Source of the DNA: PUMD01 sp964599275
GTDB taxonomy: Bacteria; Bacillota; Sulfobacillia; SLMV01
Reading direction: 5' to 3'
Assembly (NCBI GenBank): GCA_964599275.1
Contig: CAZRFK010000029.1
Coordinates: forward strand, 1 to 21,100
Length of the DNA stretch: 21,100 nucleotides
Part shown: positions 1-6,869 of the stretch, one piece after another
Layout of the letters: each line of letters starts with the position of its first letter
Numbering within the stretch: position 1 is the first letter of the stretch
The notes under the pieces: generated by a model
Databases searched by the model: none
Told to the model about the DNA's origin: nothing
What the model saw: the letters and a program-made list of their open reading frames with translations, nothing else
Program-made: the position numbers and the translations under genes

Positions 1-6
1 AGCAGG

Positions 7-14
7 CCTCCCTT
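7..14 (-). promoter_or_regulatory. Possible ribosome binding site of a divergent gene off the left edge
   Basis: Read on the minus strand, positions 14 to 7 give AAGGGAGG, a strong Shine-Dalgarno match. Six bases remain before the window edge, so a start codon just outside would have normal spacing. This suggests a gene transcribed leftward from position 0 or beyond. No coding sequence is visible in the window, so this is only an inference from the motif. Confidence 0.3.
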
Positions 15-246
15 CTGATTCAGAAACTACTCGCTGCGTCTGTTATGATCACCTCACTTGGCGCCAATTAATTTATTCACACCCCACCTTTATGGGATGA
101 TGGGAGTTAAATTGCTGAGCTATCTATCTCCTACAACAATAATATTTCTGCGAAGAATGATTTCTTCCTCCCCGAATATTTAATCACTATATATAGACGC
201 TCCTACCGTTTTCGATGTAAGCTGCAGGCGATTGGAGGTTCGTGAT

Positions 247-1194
247 GTGAAAAAATTTTCAACCGGCGAATGGTGGGCTCTTGCTGCAGCATTGAGCTAC
301 CTCATACAGGGACTTACGCTCAGGGCAGCCGCTCCCACGGTGGATCCAATATTTGGGGTAGCGGTCGTTGCAATGCCCACATGGATGGTGTCTTTTATAA
401 TGGTAATTTCGAATAAGAAGCGAAGATCCCAGCTGAGTCCCGATACGGATTCATTTATTGGTTTCAACTTTCTGGGGAAGTTGGCTGGTGCGGCTGCCAT
501 CAGCTATGGTGTGGGTAATATCCTGTGGATCCTGGCCTTGCGTGAGGGCGGATTGACAATAACCATTCCGGCTATCCAGTCGACGGCTGTCTGGGGGGCG
601 GTACTGGGATGCATTATTCTCAAGGAAAAAATAACCCCGCAGATGATGAGCGGACTGGGTGTGTTCTGCCTGGGTTTGTTGTTTTTAGGCTGGGGGAGAA
701 CAGCAGTTGATATTCCGGGTGAGGGCTGGAAGTTGGCTCTTGTTTTTGGAGTGGTAGCAGCTTTATGCTGGTCGATACTTTCGGTTTGTAGTCGGTTTGT
801 CATGCTTGCCGGTACTGACCGCTTTACAGTAATATTTGTCGCCGTTACTGCGGGACTGATCCTCCTCAACCTGATATTATGGCAGCGTGGTACTCTGAAT
901 TCTTGGTGGAATCCTCCAGATGAATTTATCTACCTCTTAATAGCAGGATGCTGCAATGTATTGGCGCAGGTGTCATTGACAACCGCGCTGTCTCTCACTG
1001 AGGTCAGCAGCGTTAATGTTATAACAGCTACCGGAAACGCCATATCACCAGTGTTTGGTTTCATTATCTTTTTAGATCCTCTCAATGCGGTGATGATCGC
1101 TGGAGTGGTCGTGGTGCTGGTTGGGGCAGTCGTTGTACAGCGGGGGAGAGTACTCAAACCGGCAGCCGATCTGCAATTAAGCGGTGATGAATGA
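247..1194 (+). CDS. DMT superfamily (EamA-type) membrane transporter
   Basis: Integral membrane protein of 315 aa, probably a metabolite or drug exporter of the drug/metabolite transporter superfamily; the substrate cannot be told. The protein is almost wholly hydrophobic, with about ten membrane segments in two homologous halves (roughly residues 5-145 and 155-305). Each half is an EamA-like unit of five helices separated by short polar loops. The late glycine- and proline-containing stretch with AISPVFGF is typical of the second EamA repeat. I chose the GTG at 247 because GGAGGT at 234-239 sits 7 bases before it; the in-frame TTG at 232 would lie on top of that site. A short hydrophilic tail ends the protein. 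It stands alone, with about 100 bp before the next gene. Confidence 0.85.
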   Translation: MKKFSTGEWWALAAALSYLIQGLTLRAAAPTVDPIFGVAVVAMPTWMVSFIMVISNKKRRSQLSPDTDSFIGFNFLGKLAGAAAISYGVGNILWILALREGGLTITIPAIQSTAVWGAVLGCIILKEKITPQMMSGLGVFCLGLLFLGWGRTAVDIPGEGWKLALVFGVVAALCWSILSVCSRFVMLAGTDRFTVIFVAVTAGLILLNLILWQRGTLNSWWNPPDEFIYLLIAGCCNVLAQVSLTTALSLTEVSSVNVITATGNAISPVFGFIIFLDPLNAVMIAGVVVVLVGAVVVQRGRVLKPAADLQLSGDE

Positions 1195-1291
1195 GCTTCT
1201 GTGGTAGGATTTTACTCGTGATTCCGAGAAAACTAATACTGTTGACCTACTAAACAGATTGTATGAGACATTAAGTCTTGGAGGTGGTTTG

Positions 1292-1807
1292 GTGAGCATA
1301 TCTGAAACTATTGAAGGACGCAGAAGTGTGCGCAAATTCACCGATGCACCAGTGAAAAAAGAGGAAATAGAACATCTGCTTCGCATGGCATGTTGGGCTC
1401 CGAGTGCTGGAAATCGACAGCCCTGGCATTTTTACGTGGTTACAGATGAAGAAACCAGGACTGCTCTGGCGGAAGCAGCCGGGGGACAAACTTTTGTGCA
1501 GCAGGTTCCGGTGGTGATAGTGGTTTGTGCGGATCCCGAACAGTCTGCGGGCAGATACGGCGATCGGGGTCGTAACCTGTACTGCTTGCAGGATACTGCA
1601 GCAGCTGTTCAGAATATCCTCCTTGAAGCACACGCTCAGGGACTGGCCTCCTGCTGGGTTGGTGCATTTGATGAAAAACAGTGTGCAGAGATTCTTTCCG
1701 TTTCCGCCGGACATCGGCCGGTAGCAATGCTTCCCATCGGTCATCCGGCATCTGATCCCCAACCGCGACCCAGGCGGTCGTTGGATGATGTGGCCACATT
1801 CAAGTGA
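1292..1807 (+). CDS. Nitroreductase family FMN-dependent oxidoreductase
   Basis: Soluble flavoprotein of 171 aa, expected to bind FMN as a dimer and use NAD(P)H to reduce nitro, quinone or related compounds; the natural substrate is unknown. The N-terminal RRSVRKF is the classical FMN phosphate-binding motif, followed by a CWAPSAGNRQPWHF segment that matches the APSAxNxQPW signature. The middle holds the LQDTAAAVQNILLEAHAQGLA helix region, and the usual PIGHP motif lies near the C-terminus. The length fits the short branch of the family. The start is GTG at 1292, placed 6 bases after GGAGGT (1280-1285); an upstream TTG at 1259 in frame has no such site. No ferredoxin domain is fused. Confidence 0.88.
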   Translation: MSISETIEGRRSVRKFTDAPVKKEEIEHLLRMACWAPSAGNRQPWHFYVVTDEETRTALAEAAGGQTFVQQVPVVIVVCADPEQSAGRYGDRGRNLYCLQDTAAAVQNILLEAHAQGLASCWVGAFDEKQCAEILSVSAGHRPVAMLPIGHPASDPQPRPRRSLDDVATFK

Positions 1808-1820
1808 ACAGTAATTTTCC

Positions 1821-1851
1821 GGCGGATCGGGGAAACATTTTCCGGTCCGCC
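1821..1851 (+). terminator. Long GC-rich hairpin after the nitroreductase gene
   Basis: Bases 1821-1834 pair without interruption with 1838-1851 (14 pairs, three of them G-U) around a 3-base loop. It begins 13 bases after the nitroreductase stop codon, where a terminator is expected. No T-run follows directly, so it may be a transcript-stabilising or Rho-independent-like structure rather than a classical terminator. Confidence 0.45.
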
Positions 1852-1957
1852 CAACTGCTAACCGGGGTATTGGCAGGATTTTTGATTCTCAAAGGGAATA
1901 ATGAAACACAGTGAGGGTGTGTGAATTTGCACACCCACAGGAGAGGAGAAATTCTTG

Positions 1958-2791
1958 GTGAAAGTTTATATTTCAGCTGATATGGAGGGCGCCACCGGAG
2001 TAACCAGCTCTGGACAGTGTTCTCCAAAGAAGAACGAATACAAAAGATTTAGAAAGCTGCTGACCGGGGATGTCAACGCTGCCGTTAAAGGAGCGCGCGA
2101 AGCCGGAGCAGAGGAAGTGCTGGTAAATGACAGCCATGGTCCCATGACCAACATAATGATTGAAGAGCTCGAGGAGAAGGCCCGACTGATAAGTGGAAGC
2201 AATAAACCGCTTTTGCAGATGCAGGGGATAGATGAGAGTTTCGATGCTGCTTTTTTTGTAGCCTATCATGCGCATGAAGGTACGCCCGGAGGCGTAATAA
2301 ACCACACTGTAGCAGGATCTGCGGTTGAGGAGATTACTTTCAACGGTGAAGTGGTTGGTGAAACGGGTATAAATGCCCGGATAGCAGGATATTTTGGCGT
2401 TCCGGTGGTGCTGGTCACAGGAGATGATAAAGTAGCCGAAGAAGCAAAATCTCAAATTCCCAAGATTCATGCTGTGACCGTCAAGAAGGGACTGGACCGC
2501 TTTGCAGGCGAATGTCTGCCGCCATCAGAAACGGAAGAAATGATTGCGGAGGGCGCAGAAAAGGCCCTGCAGGATGCAGACAATATTACTCCTCTCTGTC
2601 CGGAAGGTCCTGTGATCTTCCGGTTGAAATATAAAACCACCCCATCGGCGGCTATGGCGGAGCTGTTCCCGTCAGTCAAACGTGTAGGTGCGAAAACAGT
2701 GGAGATCGCGGATAATGATTACTTGATGGCCTTCAAGAAATTGTGGGGCTGCATCATTCTTGGATTCAACGCGGCAGGAGGAGTGCTGTAA
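1958..2791 (+). CDS. M55 family D-aminopeptidase (DppA type)
   Basis: Zinc-dependent aminopeptidase of 277 aa, of the family founded by Bacillus subtilis DppA, which releases N-terminal D-amino acids such as D-Ala from peptides and forms a cytosolic decamer. Residue positions agree closely with that enzyme: Asp8 and Glu10 in SADMEG, His60 in NDSH, His104 in AYHAHEG, the catalytic-region His116 and the GETGINA glutamate (Glu135, aligned to Glu133). All zinc ligands are therefore present. The GTG start at 1958 gives the family-typical MKVYISADMEG opening, 9 bases after AGGAG (1944-1948); the TTG just before it is less likely. A 7-bp inverted repeat (1915-1921/1930-1936) lies just ahead of the ribosome binding site. 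It probably serves peptide or cell-wall D-peptide recycling (inference). Confidence 0.9.
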   Translation: MKVYISADMEGATGVTSSGQCSPKKNEYKRFRKLLTGDVNAAVKGAREAGAEEVLVNDSHGPMTNIMIEELEEKARLISGSNKPLLQMQGIDESFDAAFFVAYHAHEGTPGGVINHTVAGSAVEEITFNGEVVGETGINARIAGYFGVPVVLVTGDDKVAEEAKSQIPKIHAVTVKKGLDRFAGECLPPSETEEMIAEGAEKALQDADNITPLCPEGPVIFRLKYKTTPSAAMAELFPSVKRVGAKTVEIADNDYLMAFKKLWGCIILGFNAAGGVL

Positions 2792-2861
2792 TCACAGGGG
2801 CAGCGAAGTGATTTTACTTTAATTTGTCTGGATAATTTTATAATCCTAGGAGGTATATAAA

Positions 2862-4721
2862 GTGCCTTATGGTTATGTAGGAAAGGTTTTGCGAGTTAAT
2901 CTTACCGACAGAACGGTGACGGTGGATGAACCAGACGATGAGTGGTATCGCAAGTATATGGGTGGCAGTGCGGTTGTTGCTTATTATCTTCTCAACGAAG
3001 TACCGGCCGATTGTGACCCACTGGGACCGGAAAACAAGCTGATATTTGCCACCGGAGCACTGACAGGTACCCCGCTGGCCGGAAGCGGTCGTAACAGCGT
3101 TGGAGCCAAGTCCCCACTTACCGGCGGTTTTGGTGATTCTCAGGGGGGCGGTTTCTGGATGACTGAGCTCAAAAAAGCCGGTTTTGATCACATTGTGGTC
3201 GAGGGCCAGGCTGATGAGCCAGTATACTTATACATCAATGATCAGGACGTGGAAATCCGTGATGGGGATCATCTCTGGGGTAAAGACACTGCCGAGGTTG
3301 AGGAGCTAATCCGCGATGACGTGGATAACACCTCAGTCAGAATAACTCAGTGTGGCATAGGCGGAGAAAATCTGGTTCGCTACGCCTGTGTGGTAAATGA
3401 CCTTACCCACTTCTGCGGACGAACCGGTATGGGTGCGGTGATGGGCTCCAAAAAGCTGCGGGCCATAGCTGTACGGGGAACTGACAAAGTGGAAGTTGCC
3501 GACAGCGATGAAGTGATGGAATGGGCGCGTTTCATGAACAAGGAGGTCAATGAGGGTAATCGGAGTGCCGGCTTGAAGGAAACCGGTACTGCTGGAATCG
3601 TACCAGGACTGAAGGCTTCTGGAGGCCTGCCCACCCGCAACTTCCAGGAAGGCGATTTCGAGGGAGCAGAAGATATTTCTGGACAGACCATGAACGAAAC
3701 TATACTGGTGGACCGGGAAAGCTGCCACGCCTGTCCAGTCTTTTGCAAACGTGTAGTTGAAAGTGAAGAATATGATGTTGATCCCACTTACGGTGGCCCG
3801 GAGTATGAAACGCTTGGCGCGCTGGGTTCCAACTGCGGCGTTGATGACCTGGAGGCAGTAGCCAAAGGTAACGAATTGTGCAACCGTTGGGGCCTGGACA
3901 CCATCTCCTGTGGTATGACCATCAGCTTTGTGATGGAATGTTACGAGCGAGGCATTTTGACTGAGGATGATCTGGACGGTATCAGTGCCAATTTCGGCAA
4001 CGGCGAAGCCCTGGTTGAGCTGGTCGAAAAGATCGCCAAACGGGATGGTATTGGAGATCTGCTGGCTGAGGGTTGTGCCCGAGCTGCCGAGGAGTTTGGA
4101 CCTGAAACAGAACCGCTGGCTCTTCACGTAAAGGGACAGGAAATCCCCATGCATGAACCGCGGCTTAAGCAGGCCCTCGGTATTGGTTATGCAGTTTCTC
4201 CCACCGGCGCAGATCACTGTCATAACATTCACGATACCGCTTACGTGGAAAGTGCAGATTCCCTGAATATCTTTGGAGTCACCGAACCGTTACCGGCGGA
4301 TGATCTCAGCGACGGCAAGGTTCGCATGGCTTACTATGTCACCAACTGGAAACACCTGCTCAACTGTGCGGTCGTCTGCCAGTTTGTTGCCTGGTCCACG
4401 AGGGAGTTCATTGAGATTACCCGGGCGACTACCGGTTGGGATACCAGCCTTTATGAACTGGTGAAAGTCGGGGAGCGGGCAGCCACGATGGCCCGCATCT
4501 TCAACCTGCAGGCCGGTTTTGATGACCGCGACGATGACTTGGACAGTCGTTATTTCCGCGGACACGAAAAGGGGCCGATCGCCGGAGTAGGCATCGACCG
4601 CAAGAAATTTAACCAGGGCCGACTATCCTATTATCAAATGATGGGTTGGGATGAACTCGGAAGACCCACCTCATCGAGGCTGGGCGAACTGGGAATAGAT
4701 TGGGCCAAAGAGCTGCTCTGA
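2862..4721 (+). CDS. Aldehyde:ferredoxin oxidoreductase (tungsten/molybdenum pterin enzyme)
   Basis: Cytosolic enzyme of 619 aa that interconverts aldehydes and carboxylic acids with ferredoxin, using a tungsto- or molybdo-bispterin and one Fe4S4 cluster. The order is an N-terminal AOR domain (about 1-205) followed by the central and C-terminal cofactor domains. The cluster motif CHACPVFC puts cysteines at 288, 291 and 295, the same numbers as in Pyrococcus furiosus AOR; the fourth ligand is Cys506 in NCAVVC. GPEYETLGALG and LDTIS match conserved active-site segments. The C-terminal pterin motif usually reads DxxGLC; here Asp is Asn501 and Gly is Val504, so substrate or metal details may differ. 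GTG start at 2862 follows AGGAGGT (2848-2854) by 7 bases. A strong hairpin follows. A role in amino-acid or peptide fermentation is inferred from the neighbours. Confidence 0.95.
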   Translation: MPYGYVGKVLRVNLTDRTVTVDEPDDEWYRKYMGGSAVVAYYLLNEVPADCDPLGPENKLIFATGALTGTPLAGSGRNSVGAKSPLTGGFGDSQGGGFWMTELKKAGFDHIVVEGQADEPVYLYINDQDVEIRDGDHLWGKDTAEVEELIRDDVDNTSVRITQCGIGGENLVRYACVVNDLTHFCGRTGMGAVMGSKKLRAIAVRGTDKVEVADSDEVMEWARFMNKEVNEGNRSAGLKETGTAGIVPGLKASGGLPTRNFQEGDFEGAEDISGQTMNETILVDRESCHACPVFCKRVVESEEYDVDPTYGGPEYETLGALGSNCGVDDLEAVAKGNELCNRWGLDTISCGMTISFVMECYERGILTEDDLDGISANFGNGEALVELVEKIAKRDGIGDLLAEGCARAAEEFGPETEPLALHVKGQEIPMHEPRLKQALGIGYAVSPTGADHCHNIHDTAYVESADSLNIFGVTEPLPADDLSDGKVRMAYYVTNWKHLLNCAVVCQFVAWSTREFIEITRATTGWDTSLYELVKVGERAATMARIFNLQAGFDDRDDDLDSRYFRGHEKGPIAGVGIDRKKFNQGRLSYYQMMGWDELGRPTSSRLGELGIDWAKELL

Positions 4722-4745
4722 TGCGTAAACACATTTGACTGATTT

Positions 4746-4800
4746 CTGAGAGTCGGACAGGGATTGACTGTCCGACTCTCAGGATGTAGATTTTATTTTG
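4746..4800 (+). terminator. Terminator-like hairpin after the AOR gene
   Basis: A perfect 15-bp stem (4746-4760 with 4768-4782) encloses a 7-base loop, starting 25 bases after the AOR stop codon. A T-rich stretch (about 4790-4799) follows 8 bases later rather than immediately. It separates the AOR gene from the downstream alkyltransferase gene. Confidence 0.7.
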
Positions 4801-4822
4801 CAAAAAGGAGAGGCAGGACCGC

Positions 4823-5329
4823 ATGCTGGTTATACACTACAGTTCACTTGAGACTGATTGGGGACAGGTCCATATAGCAGTGAGAGATGGCAAACTTCTT
4901 GCCAGCTCCTTGTTTGCAGCAAAGCGGGAAGAGTTTTTGAAAAAACTCACTGAGCGCGCCAACCTGCAGCTGGACGCCTCCCATCAGCATACCGACCAGT
5001 ACCGGCGCTGGTTGACTGAGTATATGAATGGATGCCTCAAGATTTTCAACCTGCCTGTGGACCCGCAAGGAACACAGTTTCAAACAAGAGTCTGGAAGGT
5101 GATGCGAGGCATCCCCCCTGGACAGACCATGAGCTATGGAGAGATCGCCAGAGCATTGGAAAAACCCGGTGCTGCCCGGGCGGTGGGTAATGCAGCTTCT
5201 GACAATCCAGTTCCCATTTTCATTCCCTGCCACCGTGTTGTCCGTTCTGATGGAAGCCTGGGTGGCTTCGGTGGGGGACAGAAGATGAAACAGCGGATGC
5301 TTGAACATGAAGGACACTGCTCAAGATGA
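4823..5329 (+). CDS. ogt: Methylated-DNA--protein-cysteine S-methyltransferase
   Basis: Suicide DNA repair protein of 168 aa that transfers alkyl groups from O6-alkylguanine or O4-alkylthymine to its own cysteine. The signature IPCHRVV contains the acceptor Cys136, followed by the GGFGGG glycine stretch. Upstream is the helix-turn-helix DNA-binding part (FQTRVWKVMRGIPPGQTMSYGEIA), and the RAVGNAASDNP segment carries the arginine finger region. The N-terminal 80 residues form the variable ribonuclease-like domain. There is no Ada-type zinc domain, so it is an Ogt/MGMT-type single-function enzyme. The ATG at 4823 follows AAGGAG (4805-4810) with a slightly long 12-base spacer. It appears to be a single-gene unit after the AOR terminator. 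Confidence 0.95.
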   Translation: MLVIHYSSLETDWGQVHIAVRDGKLLASSLFAAKREEFLKKLTERANLQLDASHQHTDQYRRWLTEYMNGCLKIFNLPVDPQGTQFQTRVWKVMRGIPPGQTMSYGEIARALEKPGAARAVGNAASDNPVPIFIPCHRVVRSDGSLGGFGGGQKMKQRMLEHEGHCSR

Positions 5330-5425
5330 CGCTGAGTTCAGCTGTCGATGGTCAGCATGTTTCTCGTTTGGACTATTGTAGTGATATATAACCAGTTTTC
5401 GGTAAATGGGTCACAAGGGTACACT

Positions 5426-5454
5426 TTGCAGCAGCTATGTGATAAGAATAACAT
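5426..5454 (+). promoter_or_regulatory. Candidate sigma-A promoter of the Lrp-family gene
   Basis: TTGCAG (5426-5431) and TAACAT (5449-5454) are separated by 17 bases, matching four of six consensus bases in each box. The predicted transcript would start near 5461, about 60 bases before the regulator start codon. This is a motif match only. Confidence 0.35.
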
Positions 5455-5481
5455 GCAGTACTTACTGTAGTGGTGAATATT

Positions 5482-5502
5482 CCAACAAATACCAATTGTT
5501 GG
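5482..5502 (+). promoter_or_regulatory. Inverted repeat, possible operator of the Lrp-family regulator
   Basis: CCAACAA (5482-5488) and TTGTTGG (5496-5502) form a perfect 7-bp inverted repeat with a 7-base spacer. It lies 20 bases before the regulator's start codon and just downstream of the candidate promoter. Lrp/AsnC proteins commonly repress their own genes through dyad sites, so an autoregulatory operator is a reasonable inference. Confidence 0.4.
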
Positions 5503-5521
5503 GTATCTGGGAGGAAAGAAA

Positions 5522-5980
5522 ATGAAATTAGACCAGCTGGAAAAAGATATAATGACTCTGGTGCAAAAGGATGGGCGGGAGTCTTTTGTTGATATTGCAG
5601 AAAAAGTAGGGGTAACTGAAGGAACAGTACGGCGCCGCTTTTACCGTCTGGTGGATGAGGGGGTCATCAAGATATCTGCAGTATCCGATCCCTTCCAGAT
5701 CGGTTTTGATTCCCCAGCTATAATCGGACTGAACGTGGAACCGGGAAGAATAGACGAAATTGCTGAACATTTGGCCGGGATGGAACCAATTCATTTCGTT
5801 GGAATTACAACAGGAGATTTTGATGTCATCGTCCATGGAGTCTTCTCCAGCAATGACGAGCTTTCCCGCTTCGTCCGACAGCAGATCAGTACGATAGATG
5901 GGATCGTTGACATTAATACTTCTCTGCTGCTGACTATAACCAAGAGAAGTTTTGAATGGGGAGTGCCTGATAATGAATAA
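5522..5980 (+). CDS. Lrp/AsnC family transcriptional regulator
   Basis: DNA-binding regulator of 152 aa that, as is usual for this family, should form dimers to octamers and respond to an amino acid or similar small molecule. Residues 1-60 form the winged helix-turn-helix; the segment around VDIAEKVGVTEGTVRRRFYRLVDEGVI is the recognition region. Residues about 65-145 form the RAM (AsnC) ligand-binding domain, with the typical GITTGDFDVIVHG strand-turn segment. The ATG at 5522 is preceded by GGGAGG with 7-base spacing. It is transcribed alone. Its target is unknown; the adjacent AOR and peptidase genes make amino-acid catabolism a sensible guess. Confidence 0.92.
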   Translation: MKLDQLEKDIMTLVQKDGRESFVDIAEKVGVTEGTVRRRFYRLVDEGVIKISAVSDPFQIGFDSPAIIGLNVEPGRIDEIAEHLAGMEPIHFVGITTGDFDVIVHGVFSSNDELSRFVRQQISTIDGIVDINTSLLLTITKRSFEWGVPDNE

Positions 5981-6459
5981 TACCTCACCAAACTAAATAT
6001 TGAAACACTCGAAAGCCTCTATTTTAGTGTTGAATGCTCAGAAACTGGTATGACTGAGTGGTTATGGCCTGGTTTATATCAGGTTTATTGGCATTTGATT
6101 CCCCCTTGCTGTTCGAAAATGGGATTTATTAATGATCTGTTAGGGGGTTGCATTACGTCTTCTTCCCTTTAGATCTCCTGAACTTCCAGTCACCTGTGCT
6201 GCTGAAATATAACCAGAGGTTTGTATTAAAAACGTAAAAATTTCTTATGATTTCAGGGAGGAAAATTTGCTTCGAATAACGAAATAGTAACATAAGAACA
6301 GGTTGTTTATGTTTTTGTATAACATCATGGTTTAGGCACATTCCTCGGATATCCCGACAAAAGGGGTTTTATGTAAGAAAATATAAGTCTTCTAATGCTG
6401 CTGACCTGGTGGTCAGCAGTGAAAGAGGATGCCGAGCCGGGAAGGGGTGCTGTTAATAT
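5981..6459. other. Gene-poor intergenic stretch, no convincing gene
   Basis: About 480 bp, more AT-rich than its flanks by eye, between the Lrp-family gene and a small basic-protein gene. I find no RNA gene I recognise and no convincing coding frame. A GGAGG near 6257 leads only to a TTG codon with a six-codon frame. The one clear structural element is the 22-bp palindrome at 6398-6419, listed separately. Confidence 0.6.
6398..6419. promoter_or_regulatory. 22-bp palindrome upstream of the small basic-protein gene
   Basis: Bases 6398-6406 (CTGCTGACC) are perfectly complementary to 6411-6419 (GGTCAGCAG) with a 4-base TGGT centre. It lies about 40 bp before the start of the small gene at 6460. 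It could be a repressor operator or a stem-loop in the 5' untranslated region; nothing in the window decides between these. There is no T-run after it, so termination is unlikely. Confidence 0.45.
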
Positions 6460-6666
6460 ATGTCCGGTTCGATTAGCGATGAGAAGCTGGCGCGACGGAG
6501 AAAGCAGCTGCGGAAAAGAAAACACAGTTTTGTTGAATTGATCATGCAGACAAAGAAGAATTTGTTCAAGGAGAAGCTTGAACAACAGCAGGAAAATGAC
6601 GAGCCCAGCTCAGAAAGCAGTAATGGCGAGGCTGATGATTCAAAAGCATCAGTAAGCTGCGAGTAA
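6460..6666 (+). CDS. Small basic coiled-coil protein with FbpB-like motif
   Basis: Predicted cytosolic protein of 68 aa with a very basic N-terminal half (ARRRKQLRKRKH) and an acidic, serine-rich tail. The stretch HSFVELIMQTKKNLFKEKLEQ resembles the (K/R)xSFxELVxxNKxxLLKD pattern I associate with the FbpB family of Fur-regulated small basic proteins, which in Bacillus assist the FsrA small RNA in iron sparing. The similarity rests on this one motif, and I see no Fur box upstream, so the assignment is tentative. ATG at 6460 follows AAGGGG (6442-6447) at a longish 12 bases. A strong hairpin right after the gene (6699-6738) supports a real, independently transcribed unit. It might instead be an unrelated lineage-specific protein. 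Confidence 0.6.
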   Translation: MSGSISDEKLARRRKQLRKRKHSFVELIMQTKKNLFKEKLEQQQENDEPSSESSNGEADDSKASVSCE

Positions 6667-6698
6667 GCAATGGGGAACTTTAAAAGCAAAAACTTTAT

Positions 6699-6750
6699 TT
6701 GAGGGGGCGCAACTGAGGTGGGCGGGTTGCGCCCTCAATTTGTGTTGTGA
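6699..6750 (+). terminator. Intrinsic terminator-like hairpin after the small gene
   Basis: TTGAGG..GCGCAAC (6699-6713) pairs with 6726-6738 over 13 bp, with a 2-base G bulge and a 12-base loop, followed by a modestly T-rich segment. It starts about 30 bases after the stop codon of the small basic protein and isolates it from addB. Confidence 0.6.
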
Positions 6751-6869
6751 ATATTTTGAGTCAACACGGGCGTTAACTTTAGATCCATGAGGGGGGATTG
6801 GTTCTCTTTGAAAGAATTGTGTTATTAGTAATTTGAGATGGCCTGATGATCGGTCAGAGAGGAGATCGC

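Noticed and set aside
58..67. TTGGCGCCAA palindrome as an operator
   Set aside because: A 10-bp palindrome can occur by chance and there is no second copy or identified regulator to support it.
1242..1267. TTGACC plus TATGAG as a promoter for the nitroreductase gene
   Set aside because: The 14-base spacing is too short for a sigma-A promoter.
2839..2844. Perfect TATAAT before the AOR gene
   Set aside because: No acceptable -35 box lies 16-18 bases upstream, and a start about seven bases downstream would fall inside the ribosome binding site, leaving the gene without it.
3333..4232. 299-aa open frame on the minus strand
   Set aside because: Lies wholly antisense to the AOR gene, whose motifs are unmistakable; the translated product shows no recognisable family and reflects codon bias.
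6153..6341. 62-aa minus-strand frame in the gene-poor region
   Set aside because: Its start codon has only a directly abutting GAGGA and the product shows no recognisable motif, so it is not supported.
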